NCBI GenBank assembly: GCA_021851465.1
Contig: JAJZDL010000063.1
Span: forward strand, 1 to 12,513
Source: Acidobacteriota bacterium
Lineage (GTDB): Bacteria > Acidobacteriota > Terriglobia > Terriglobales > Acidobacteriaceae
Direction of reading: 5' to 3'
DNA: 12,513 nucleotides
The notes under the pieces were generated by a model. That model saw nothing but the letters and a program-made list of their open reading frames with translations, did no database searches and had not been told where the DNA came from. Positions 1 through 5,565 of this stretch are shown in pieces; within the stretch, counting starts at the first letter, position 1, and each line of letters starts with the position of its first letter. The position numbers were made by a program, and so were the translations under genes.

Positions 1-246
1 CGGGGCAACGACCTGCTCGCGCTGGAGACCCGGTCCTGGAAGTCGGGCGACGTCTCCGCGCAGACCCAGGCCAGAAACATCGGCAGCAGCCCCTACAAGG
101 GCAATAGCGGCAATGGATTTCGCAGCCGCGCAGGCGGCCACTCCGGCGGACGCAGCGCTGGCGGGCGCGGTCCCGGTGGCCCAGGCCGTTCCAGCAGCAA
201 CCGTCCCGGAAGCAGCCGCTCCGGCCCTGCCCGTCGCGGGCAATAA
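1..246 (+). CDS. C-terminal tail of an unidentified Gly/Arg/Ser-rich protein (partial)
   Basis: Frame 1 is open from the first base to a TAA at 244-246, giving 81 residues of a protein whose start lies outside the window. The first 35 or so residues look like ordinary protein (NDLLALETRSWKSGDVSAQ). The remainder is low-complexity and rich in Gly, Arg and Ser, with many RG, GG and SS pairs. Tails of this type occur on DEAD-box RNA helicases, some pseudouridine synthases and other RNA-binding proteins, where they give non-specific nucleic-acid contact. Nothing visible decides between these. Frame and stop are clear because the overlapping frames are only Ala/Pro-rich shadows of the same GC-rich repeats. 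The real identity lies upstream of the window. Confidence 0.55.
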   Translation, partial: RGNDLLALETRSWKSGDVSAQTQARNIGSSPYKGNSGNGFRSRAGGHSGGRSAGGRGPGGPGRSSSNRPGSSRSGPARRGQ

Positions 247-252
247 TCCAGT

Positions 253-297
253 TGCGAATGGCTCGTTCGGTCAAACGGATCGATCGAGCCAACCGCA
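253..297 (+). terminator. Possible hairpin after the first gene
   Basis: TGCG and TGGCTCG (253-256, 259-265) can pair with CGAGCCA and CGCA (285-291, 294-297), leaving a 2x2 internal loop and a 19-nt terminal loop. It starts 6 nt after the TAA of the first gene, where a terminator would be expected. No T-run follows, so intrinsic termination is not convincing. Confidence 0.25.
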
Positions 298-448
298 CAG
301 ATTGCATCTTGTCTGCTTACTATCAAATTGAAACTAAATAAGTTAGATTCTTGTCCGATCCTCCCGAAGAGCCAACAGGTGGCTCAGAGGCTGGCGACAG
401 GGCTTGTCGAGCGAACGGATTTATCGCCCGCATCTTATGATTTATATG

Positions 449-501
449 AATGTTACTTATATCTACATAAAATATGTATACATTGATAATGTTGCTATAC
501 T
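449..501 (+). promoter_or_regulatory. Extended -10 promoter, palindrome and direct repeats upstream of the ATPase gene
   Basis: TGCTATACT at 493-501 is an extended -10 element (TG, one base, then TATACT at 496-501). No good -35 sits 17 nt upstream. Transcription from this -10 would begin about 7 nt after it, at or next to the ATG at 508. A perfect 10-bp palindrome, ATGTATACAT, lies at 474-483. Near-identical direct repeats aatgttacttata (449-461) and aatgttgctata (488-499) lie either side of it, the second overlapping the -10. The stretch from about 320 to 507 is strikingly AT-rich for this window. The palindrome and repeats could be an operator; this is inference. Confidence 0.45.
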
Positions 502-507
502 TTAAAT

Positions 508-1728
508 ATGGACGCTAGAAAAAATCCCTTTGCGCCGGGTGCTGGAACGTCTCCCCCTGAGTTGGCGGGCAGGAAGCAGATTCTGGAAGATGCGGATGTC
601 GTTCTGGATCGACTTCGCTCCAGACTTTCTTCGCGCAGTCAGATCATGGTTGGACTTCGCGGCGTGGGGAAGACGGTGCTTCTCAATCGAATCCGCCAGA
701 TGGCGGAGGAGAAGCGGTACCACGCGTTGCTGATCGAGGCGCACGAGGACAAGTCTCTGCCCGCGCTCCTGATTCCTCCCCTGCGCCGACTGTTGTTGCG
801 TCTGGACGCAGAAGAGCGATTGAGCGAGGCGACCAAGACCGGCCTGCGCGTGCTGCGGAGCTTTATTGGACGCTTTCGGGCGAAGGTAAAGGCAGGCGAC
901 CTGGCAGAGATCGAGCTGGGAGTCGATCCCGAGCTGGGAGTGGCGGACAGCGGCGATCTGGAGAGCGACCTGACCGATCTGCTGCTTGCCGTGGCCCATG
1001 CAGCCGAGGCCCGCGGCGCGGTCGTGTGCCTTTTGATCGACGAGCTGCAGTACCTGGAAGAGGCCGAGCTGAGCGCGCTGATCATGGCGCTGCATCAGGT
1101 CAGCCAGCGGAATCTGCCTCTGGTTCTCTTCGCCGCGGCGCTGCCGCTGATTCTGGGATTGAGCGGGCGTTCCAAGTCATACGCCGAGCGGCTCTTTACC
1201 TTTCCCGCGATCGGCGCGCTCAGCGACGAGGCGGCGCGTTCCGCCTTGCAGGCTCCGGCCGAGGCCCACGATGCCAGCTTCGCCGACGATGCCCTCGGCG
1301 AAATCCTCGCCGTCACCGAACGCTACCCATATTTTCTGCAACAATGGGGATACGAGGCGTGGAATGTTGCCCCATCGCCGCGGATCACACTGCAAGACAT
1401 ACAGGGTGCGACGACCAAGGCGATCCAGCAACTGGACGAGAGCTTCTTCCGCGTGCGCTTCGACCGCCTGACGCGCCGCGAGAAGGACTTCCTCTTCGCC
1501 ATGGCCGCGTTGAGCGGGACTCAGCAGCGCTCCGGCGACATCGCAGAGAAGCTCGGCGTCAAGGTCAATGCAATCGGCCCCCTGCGCAGCACCTTGATCG
1601 GCAAGGGAATGATCTACAGTCCGGCACACGGCGACAACGCCTTCACCGTGCCCCTCTTCGATGCTTTCCTGAAGCGCCAGTTGGCGCTGCCGGCGGTGTC
1701 GGCCTCAACCACACAAAGACACCCATAG
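508..1728 (+). CDS. Orc1/Cdc6-like AAA ATPase with C-terminal winged helix
   Basis: A 406-residue P-loop ATPase of the bacterial family related to archaeal Orc1/Cdc6 and MalT-type ATPases. The N-terminus carries the family pattern NPFAPGAGTSPPELAGR (residues 6-22), which fixes the start at this ATG. Walker A is GLRGVGKT (49-56). Walker B is VVCLLIDE (about 172-179), followed by LQYL. The segment SKSYAERLFTFPAIG after the ATPase core is also typical of the family. Roughly residues 315-395 look like a winged helix-turn-helix (REKDFLFAMAALSG, then SGDIAEKLGVKVNAIG), so DNA binding is plausible. No Shine-Dalgarno sequence precedes the ATG and the -10 ends only 6 nt before it, so the mRNA is probably leaderless. 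The cellular role of these solitary ATPases is not established. The following gene is 80 nt away on the same strand and may be co-transcribed, but it is a separate unit by function. The ATPase assignment is strong; the role is unknown. Confidence 0.85.
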   Translation: MDARKNPFAPGAGTSPPELAGRKQILEDADVVLDRLRSRLSSRSQIMVGLRGVGKTVLLNRIRQMAEEKRYHALLIEAHEDKSLPALLIPPLRRLLLRLDAEERLSEATKTGLRVLRSFIGRFRAKVKAGDLAEIELGVDPELGVADSGDLESDLTDLLLAVAHAAEARGAVVCLLIDELQYLEEAELSALIMALHQVSQRNLPLVLFAAALPLILGLSGRSKSYAERLFTFPAIGALSDEAARSALQAPAEAHDASFADDALGEILAVTERYPYFLQQWGYEAWNVAPSPRITLQDIQGATTKAIQQLDESFFRVRFDRLTRREKDFLFAMAALSGTQQRSGDIAEKLGVKVNAIGPLRSTLIGKGMIYSPAHGDNAFTVPLFDAFLKRQLALPAVSASTTQRHP

Positions 1729-1745
1729 CGTTGTCGCAATCGGAT

Positions 1746-1776
1746 CTGTCGAAAGCAGCTCTGTCACCGACAGAGC
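1746..1776 (+). promoter_or_regulatory. Leader hairpin with an alternative pairing, before the ABC-F gene
   Basis: GCTCTGTC (1758-1765) and GACAGAGC (1769-1776) form a perfect 8-bp stem with a 3-nt loop. An upstream CTGTCG (1746-1751) can instead pair with CGACAG (1768-1773), and the two structures exclude each other. The hairpin ends 32 nt before the ATG at 1809. No T-run follows, so it is not a standard terminator. A two-state leader is possible but unproven. Confidence 0.35.
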
Positions 1777-1808
1777 GGTTGCAAATCTTCCAGTCAGGAC
1801 TCAGGACC

Positions 1809-3443
1809 ATGATTTCAGTCTCCAATGTCACGATGCGGTATGGGCAGAAGCTGCTCTTTGAGGATGTCTCGGTCACGTTTACCAGTGGGCGGCGCTACGG
1901 CCTCACCGGGCCGAATGGCGCGGGCAAATCCACCTTCATGAAGGTGCTGACCGGCGAGATCGACGCGCAGAAGGGCACCGTCGTTCGTCCGAAGAAGATC
2001 GGCGTGCTCTCGCAGGACCAGTACGCCTTCGACGCGTACCGCGTCATCGACACGGTCATCATGGGCAACAAACCGCTGTGGGCCGCACTCGAAGAGCGCG
2101 AGCATATCTACAACAAATCGGAGATGACCGATGAGGACGGCAGCCGTCTGGGTGAGTTGGAGGGCATCGTCGGCGAAGAGGATGGATACGAGGCGGAATC
2201 GAACGCCGCGATCCTGCTGCAAGGGCTGGACATCGCCGACGAGCTGCACGACCGCAAGATGAGCGAGCTGCAGGGCGGGCAGAAGGTGCGCGTGCTGCTG
2301 GCGCAGGCATTGTTCGGCGAGCCGCAGGCGCTGCTGCTGGACGAGCCGACCAACTACCTCGATCTCGATTCAATCCTCTGGCTGCAGGACTTTCTCGTCC
2401 GCTACAACGGCACGCTGATTACCATCTCGCACGATCGCCACTTCCTCAACTCCGTCTGCACCCACATTGCAGACATCGACTACGAGACGATCATCCTCTA
2501 CAACGGCGGATACGACGACATGGTGGAGCAGAAGACCGCCATCCGTTCGCGCATCGAGAGCCAGAACGAGCAGCGCGAGAAGAAGATCGCGCAGCTCAAC
2601 GACTTCATCGCGCGCTTCTCCGCCGGCACGCGGTCCAGCCAGGTGAACTCGCGCAAGAAAGAGGTGGAGCGGCTGGCCACAACCGAGCTGGCCCGCTCCA
2701 ACATTCAGCGCCCCTACATTCGCTTCGAGCAGAGGCGGCCCTCCGGCAAGCATGTCCTGGAGATCGAGCTGGTCTCGAAGGCGTACGCGCAGAAGGACGG
2801 CCCACCGCTCCAGGTGATCGACAAGTTCTCCGCCTCCTGCCTGCGCGGCGACAAGATCGTGCTGATGGGCCGCAACGGACAGGGCAAGACGACGCTCATC
2901 AAGGCGCTGCTGGCCAACGCTCCCGGCGTCAGCGAGGCCGACGTCTCCATCGACTCGGGCACGGTGAAGTGGGGCCACGAGGCGCAGATCGGCTACTTCG
3001 CGCAGGACTTCAAGGGCTCCATCCAACTCGGCATGACGGTCAACGACTGGCTGCACCAGTTCGACGAGGACGCCACCAAAGAGGACATCCGCGGCATCCT
3101 CGGCCAGATGCTCTTCAAGGGCGAAGAGGGCCTCAAGATGACCGACGCGCTCTCCGGCGGCGAATCGGCGCGCCTGCTCTTCTGCAAGCTGATGCTACAG
3201 AAGCCGAACGTGCTGGTGCTCGACGAGCCGTCGAACCATCTCGACCTCGAAGCCATCAACGCGCTCAACCTCGCGCTGCAAAAATATGAGGGAACGGTGC
3301 TGCTCGTCACGCACGACCTCGACCTCATCGACGAGGTGGCCACGCGCATCTGGCACTTCGAGGGCGGCCCATCCGCCTTCCGCATCGAGGACTTCAAAGG
3401 GCCATACGCCGAGTACCAACAGCAGATGGCCGCTGCGAAATAA
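1809..3443 (+). CDS. ybiT: ABC-F family ATPase, YbiT type
   Basis: A 544-residue soluble ABC protein with two nucleotide-binding domains and no membrane segment. ABC-F proteins act on the ribosome, entering the E site to rescue or reset stalled complexes. The first domain has Walker A GPNGAGKST (34-42), signature LQGGQ (154-158) and Walker B LLLDEPTN (175-182). The second has GRNGQGKTT (354-362), LSGGE (448-452) and VLDEPSNHLD with catalytic Glu473. The charged segment at about 240-305 between them is the P-site tRNA-interaction motif linker. Close agreement with E. coli YbiT (530 aa) is visible at the N-terminus (SNVTMRYGQKLLFEDVSV) and in KPLWAALEEREHIY. The ATG at 1809 is preceded by AGGA at 1796-1799, 9 nt away. 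The frame stays open further upstream, but that part lies inside the ATPase gene in another frame. It lacks features marking it as an antibiotic-resistance ABC-F; a housekeeping role is more likely. Confidence 0.93.
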   Translation: MISVSNVTMRYGQKLLFEDVSVTFTSGRRYGLTGPNGAGKSTFMKVLTGEIDAQKGTVVRPKKIGVLSQDQYAFDAYRVIDTVIMGNKPLWAALEEREHIYNKSEMTDEDGSRLGELEGIVGEEDGYEAESNAAILLQGLDIADELHDRKMSELQGGQKVRVLLAQALFGEPQALLLDEPTNYLDLDSILWLQDFLVRYNGTLITISHDRHFLNSVCTHIADIDYETIILYNGGYDDMVEQKTAIRSRIESQNEQREKKIAQLNDFIARFSAGTRSSQVNSRKKEVERLATTELARSNIQRPYIRFEQRRPSGKHVLEIELVSKAYAQKDGPPLQVIDKFSASCLRGDKIVLMGRNGQGKTTLIKALLANAPGVSEADVSIDSGTVKWGHEAQIGYFAQDFKGSIQLGMTVNDWLHQFDEDATKEDIRGILGQMLFKGEEGLKMTDALSGGESARLLFCKLMLQKPNVLVLDEPSNHLDLEAINALNLALQKYEGTVLLVTHDLDLIDEVATRIWHFEGGPSAFRIEDFKGPYAEYQQQMAAAK

Positions 3444-3469
3444 GGGACAAGGGATTGGGCTGGCTCGCG

Positions 3470-3763
3470 CTATTCCTTTGCGCTGACAATCTCGAACTTC
3501 AGGTCCAGCGCGGCGAGCACACCGGTCAGGGTATCCAGCGTTGGGTTCCCTTTTTCAGAGAGGGACCGGTACAGCGTCTCCCGTTGCAGCCCGGACTCCT
3601 TGGCAACCTTCGACATGCGATTTGCCTGCGCCACCTTGCCCAGCGCCGACAGAAAGACCTCCGGCGCCTCCTGGAGAGATGCGTTGAGAAAGGCCGCGGC
3701 GATCTCCGGATCGGTCAGCTTCTCCAGTTGCCACTCGCGATAGGGCCGCGTCCGCTTAGGCAT
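3470..3763 (-). CDS. HigA-like antitoxin of a type II toxin-antitoxin pair
   Basis: A 97-residue helix-turn-helix protein matching the HI1420 family of addiction-module antidotes (TIGR02684). The family features are all visible: LTDPEIAAAFLNASL (16-30), then FLSALGKVAQ (37-46), then the Cro/C1-like helix-turn-helix SKVAKESGLQRETLYRSLS (51-69), followed by GNPTLDTL. Such proteins neutralise the partner toxin by direct binding and usually repress their own operon. The start is set by overlap with the toxin gene: ATGCCTAA (3763-3756) holds this gene's ATG and the toxin's TAA, so translation is probably coupled. A start 22 codons upstream would lie inside the toxin gene and add residues unlike the family. 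The order, toxin first and antitoxin second, is normal for this family. The gene is convergent with the ABC-F gene, 26 nt away, with no terminator visible between them. Confidence 0.9.
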   Translation of the reverse strand: MPKRTRPYREWQLEKLTDPEIAAAFLNASLQEAPEVFLSALGKVAQANRMSKVAKESGLQRETLYRSLSEKGNPTLDTLTGVLAALDLKFEIVSAKE

Positions 3764-4079
3764 GGTAGTCCCTCCAGAACTGCTTGGCCGTTTCAATGTC
3801 GCGCCGTTGTGTCTTCTTCGTGCCGGCAATCAGCAGAATCACCAGCCGCTCGCCGTCCTTGCCGAAATACACCCGATACCCAGGGCCCACATCGATCCTC
3901 AATTCAAGGACGCCTTCGCCCACGCCGCGATGGTCGCCCAGATTTCCCATCTCGACCCGCTCCAACCGGGTCATCACGGCCCCATAAACCTGCTTGCTCT
4001 GCCGCTCCATCCACTCGCTGAAGGGGGCGCGGCCATCTTCGGTCTCGTAGATCAGAACCTCTTTGGGCGTAACCTGCAC
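3756..4079 (-). CDS. RelE/ParE-superfamily toxin (HI1419 / Gp49-like family)
   Basis: A 107-residue protein of the probable addiction-module killer family (HI1419 type, TIGR02683), in the RelE/ParE/HigB superfamily. Recognisable features are RAPFSEWMERQ near the N-terminus, RLERVEMGNLGDHRGVGEGV (38-57), the core LELRIDVGPGYRVYF (58-72), and LLIAGTKKTQRRDIE (82-96). The Arg/Lys/Tyr-rich pattern GYRVYF followed by GTKKTQ is the conserved RelE-fold core. Toxins of this superfamily generally cut mRNA on the ribosome, although activity of this subfamily is less well characterised. The start is GTG at 4079-4077, preceded by GAGGG (4089-4085) with 5-nt spacing; no in-frame ATG fits. It overlaps the antitoxin gene by 8 nt. 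The reading frame is intact with no missing core residue, so the pair looks functional. Confidence 0.9.
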   Translation of the reverse strand: MQVTPKEVLIYETEDGRAPFSEWMERQSKQVYGAVMTRLERVEMGNLGDHRGVGEGVLELRIDVGPGYRVYFGKDGERLVILLIAGTKKTQRRDIETAKQFWRDYHA

Positions 4080-4091
4080 CGCGGCCCTCGT

Positions 4092-4129
4092 GTAGCTTAT
4101 AAATTACAACTCCGTCTGGAGAGAGTCAA
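4092..4129 (-). promoter_or_regulatory. Candidate promoter and operator of the toxin-antitoxin operon
   Basis: An imperfect 16-bp palindrome at 4092-4107 (GTAGCTTA and TAAATTAC, 6 of 8 positions symmetric) sits just upstream of the toxin's ribosome-binding site. On the minus strand TTGACT (4129-4124) resembles a -35. A 17-nt spacer leads to a weak -10, TAATTT (4106-4101), inside the palindrome. An autorepressing antitoxin would be expected to bind here. The promoter is a weak match and the operator role is inference. Confidence 0.35.
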
Positions 4130-4167
4130 GCGGCTTCGCTCGGAATAACGGCATCTCTGGTGAACTA

Positions 4168-4192
4168 CCCACCCAAGCGGAGCTTGGGTGGG
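4168..4192. repeat. REP-like perfect inverted repeat
   Basis: CCCACCCAAGC (4168-4178) and GCTTGGGTGGG (4182-4192) form a perfect 11-bp stem around a 3-nt loop, GGA. No T-run follows on either strand, so it is unlikely to be a terminator. Its form, a short GC-rich palindrome with a GGGTGGG foot in an accessory gap, resembles repetitive extragenic palindromes that I associate with Acidobacteriota genomes. There is one copy in this window, so repetition elsewhere is not shown here. Confidence 0.55.
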
Positions 4193-4212
4193 GCATCCGG
4201 CGAAGTAGGCGT

Positions 4213-4305
4213 TCAGCACGGAAGTATTCGAGTCCACCACGCATAGTTCGAGTTGGGCATGAACAGGTCAGCGGTCAGTTGCTTGATGATGTCGGTTGTA
4301 TCCAT
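4213..4305 (-). pseudogene. Tiny ORF or gene remnant, unknown
   Basis: An ATG at 4305 opens 30 codons (MDTTDIIKQLTADLFMPNSN onward) ending in TGA at 4213. A second in-frame ATG lies three codons upstream at 4314. The first 22 residues look protein-like, but the end (WWTRILPC) does not. After a one-base shift the frame would continue as VVDSNTSVLNAYFAG, so this could be a frameshifted fragment of a larger gene whose rest was lost near the REP-like hairpin. GGGAG lies too close to the ATG to be a good ribosome-binding site. It may equally be chance. Confidence 0.2.
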
Positions 4306-4323
4306 GGCTCCCATTATCCATCA

Positions 4324-5220
4324 CTACGAAATCGTTGCTGCGGCGCGGGCATCAGAAACCTTCTGAATAAACTCATCCAAGTCCCGTTCAAGTTTTGACT
4401 GCGCGTGATAAAGAATCTCAGCATATTTTTCCTTGCTGATTGAAAGCTCCAATTCCCCACGCGCTGCGACCAATGCCGGAACGAGCAGCCTATTCAGGCG
4501 TAAGCTGTCCGCGAAGCACTCCTTTGCGAAAGGGGTATGCTTCGCTACAAGCTCATTGGTCATCTGTTGAATCTCTTGGTATGTTGTTGCGATACGACCC
4601 ACCTCGAAATCGAAACTGTTCTTTAGCATTTGAAATCTGCGGTCATCTTGAACTCCTTCAATGTTGTGATGCTGCATAAGCTCAAGCATCGTGTCACGTG
4701 TCTTTTCGAACCCCCTTACCAGAGCGACTTTTACCTCAACCTGCTGTTGTAGAATGCTCAGAGCCATGCGTTGCTGGCTCAGACGCATGTAGGCCCCTGC
4801 AAACTCCGCCCCGTAATAGGAGAGGGCACGAATGGTTTCTTCACCGGCGACAAGATTAACTTTCGCGATAATGGGAGACAGATTCGAATACGTTGTCGAG
4901 ATTTCCTTCAGTGCAACACTCAAATCGCATAATTTAGGAATAGAAACGAGAGAGAGTGCGATGGCTTCTGTCGCTGCCGCATATATCTTTTTCCGGAAAG
5001 CCATTTCCCGCTCTCGATCGCTTAGCTCCCTATCACTCTTAAGCTGCTCTCTCTGGCGGTGGTCACTGGCGCGATTTGTGAAATAGATGCCGGTCAAAGT
5101 ACCGGTCAAAGTGGACACGGAGCCGACCACAACGGCCCAAAATGTGGCGGGTATCTTGTCGAGTTGCCGAGTACAGAATTGGAAAAAGGCTTCCATGTTT
5201 GCCCGATAATCGTACTCCAT
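4324..5220 (-). CDS. Membrane-anchored coiled-coil protein of unknown function
   Basis: I do not recognise this 298-residue protein. One membrane segment is visible at about 27-47 (FWAVVVGSVSTLTGTLTGIY). A strongly charged stretch follows (about 49-79, with SDRELSDREREMAFRKK), then long Leu/Ala/Glu/Gln-rich helices (about 80-285) with coiled-coil character, including LSQQRMALSILQQQVEVKVA and ELELSISKEKYAEIL. Basic residues directly after the membrane segment suggest that the large C-terminal part is cytoplasmic. No catalytic motif is visible. The start at 5220 lacks a clear Shine-Dalgarno sequence, and Met9 is an alternative. The gene is visibly less GC-rich than infC, recA or the ABC-F gene, and it lies between repeat-like intergenic DNA on both sides, next to a toxin-antitoxin pair. 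Horizontal acquisition is therefore likely. That it is a real gene is supported by length and coherent protein character. Confidence 0.65.
   Translation of the reverse strand: MEYDYRANMEAFFQFCTRQLDKIPATFWAVVVGSVSTLTGTLTGIYFTNRASDHRQREQLKSDRELSDREREMAFRKKIYAAATEAIALSLVSIPKLCDLSVALKEISTTYSNLSPIIAKVNLVAGEETIRALSYYGAEFAGAYMRLSQQRMALSILQQQVEVKVALVRGFEKTRDTMLELMQHHNIEGVQDDRRFQMLKNSFDFEVGRIATTYQEIQQMTNELVAKHTPFAKECFADSLRLNRLLVPALVAARGELELSISKEKYAEILYHAQSKLERDLDEFIQKVSDARAAATIS
5090..5113. repeat. 12-bp tandem duplication inside the membrane segment
   Basis: CCGGTCAAAGT occurs twice with a 12-bp period (5090-5100 and 5102-5112). On the coding (minus) strand it gives the doubled tetrapeptide TLTG-TLTG in the membrane segment of the unknown protein. 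It keeps the frame and looks like slipped-strand duplication. Confidence 0.7.
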
Positions 5221-5299
5221 CGTTCACAGGATTTTCGTCTATGAGTCGCTGATGCCACGGCACCGCGTCTACATGTATTTCTTCCTCCGCAAGGGCTGG

Positions 5300-5375
5300 G
5301 CGGGTGGCCCAGGTCTGAAGGGAGTCGTAAAAGCGGGTGCCCCATCCTTCGGCTTCGCACAGGACAGGCTCTCGA
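5300..5375. repeat. Intergenic repeat fragments
   Basis: This gap contains GGGTGGCCCAGGTCT near 5303, AGCGGGTGCCCCATCCTTCG near 5331-5351, and then GGCTTCGCACAGGACAGGCT. The last translates as the familiar spurious peptide SFGFAQDRL. Strings like these recur between genes in GC-rich soil bacteria, including Acidobacteriota as I recall. Only one copy is present here, so the assignment depends on recognition rather than on repetition in the window. A small GGGGC/GCCCC stem lies at 5397-5408. I see no coding capacity between 5221 and 5562 other than the infC leader. Confidence 0.4.
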
Positions 5376-5466
5376 TTCTGAGACGGGGGTTTTGGAGGGG
5401 CTGGCCCCATGCGGTTTTTCTGCAAACGATGGCCGCGGCGAGATGAACGCTCCCCAAACCCCCTGA

Positions 5467-5475
5467 TGCTATACT
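5467..5475 (+). promoter_or_regulatory. Extended -10 promoter for infC
   Basis: TGCTATACT (TG at 5467-5468, TATACT at 5470-5475) is a near-consensus extended -10 and is identical to the element before the ATPase gene. There is no clear -35, as is usual for this class. Transcription would start near 5482, giving a leader of about 80 nt before the ATT start of infC. Confidence 0.5.
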
Positions 5476-5551
5476 TCTGGCTATACGCAACCTTCCGACG
5501 AGGCTTGCAATCCAATCCTTTAGAGACATGGCGGCCCATGCGGCACGCTGT

Positions 5552-5565
5552 GGAGGCGACCCATT
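5552..5565 (+). promoter_or_regulatory. Shine-Dalgarno and rare ATT start codon of infC
   Basis: GGAGG at 5552-5556 is followed after 6 nt by ATT at 5563-5565. Between the in-frame TAG at 5521 and the ATG at 5671 there is no ATG, GTG or TTG in the infC frame, only ATT, ATC and one CTG. Conserved IF3 sequence starts well before 5671, so a non-canonical start is required. This ATT has ideal spacing. Confidence 0.8.

Noticed and set aside
1026..1808. Long upstream extension of the ABC-F reading frame
   Set aside because: It overlaps the ATPase gene in another frame, is Arg/Ala-rich and unlike ABC-F proteins. The family N-terminus begins at the ATG at 1809 with a proper ribosome-binding site.
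3764..3829. Longer start for the antitoxin
   Set aside because: The extra 22 residues lie inside the toxin gene and do not match the family. The ATG at 3763 overlaps the toxin stop in the usual coupled manner.
4168..4192. Hairpin read as a terminator for neighbouring genes
   Set aside because: No T-run follows on either strand and it is far from the end of any gene reading toward it.
5252..5446. Plus-strand ORF containing SFGFAQDRL
   Set aside because: This peptide is the translation of a common intergenic repeat string, and the ORF has no ribosome-binding site or family resemblance.
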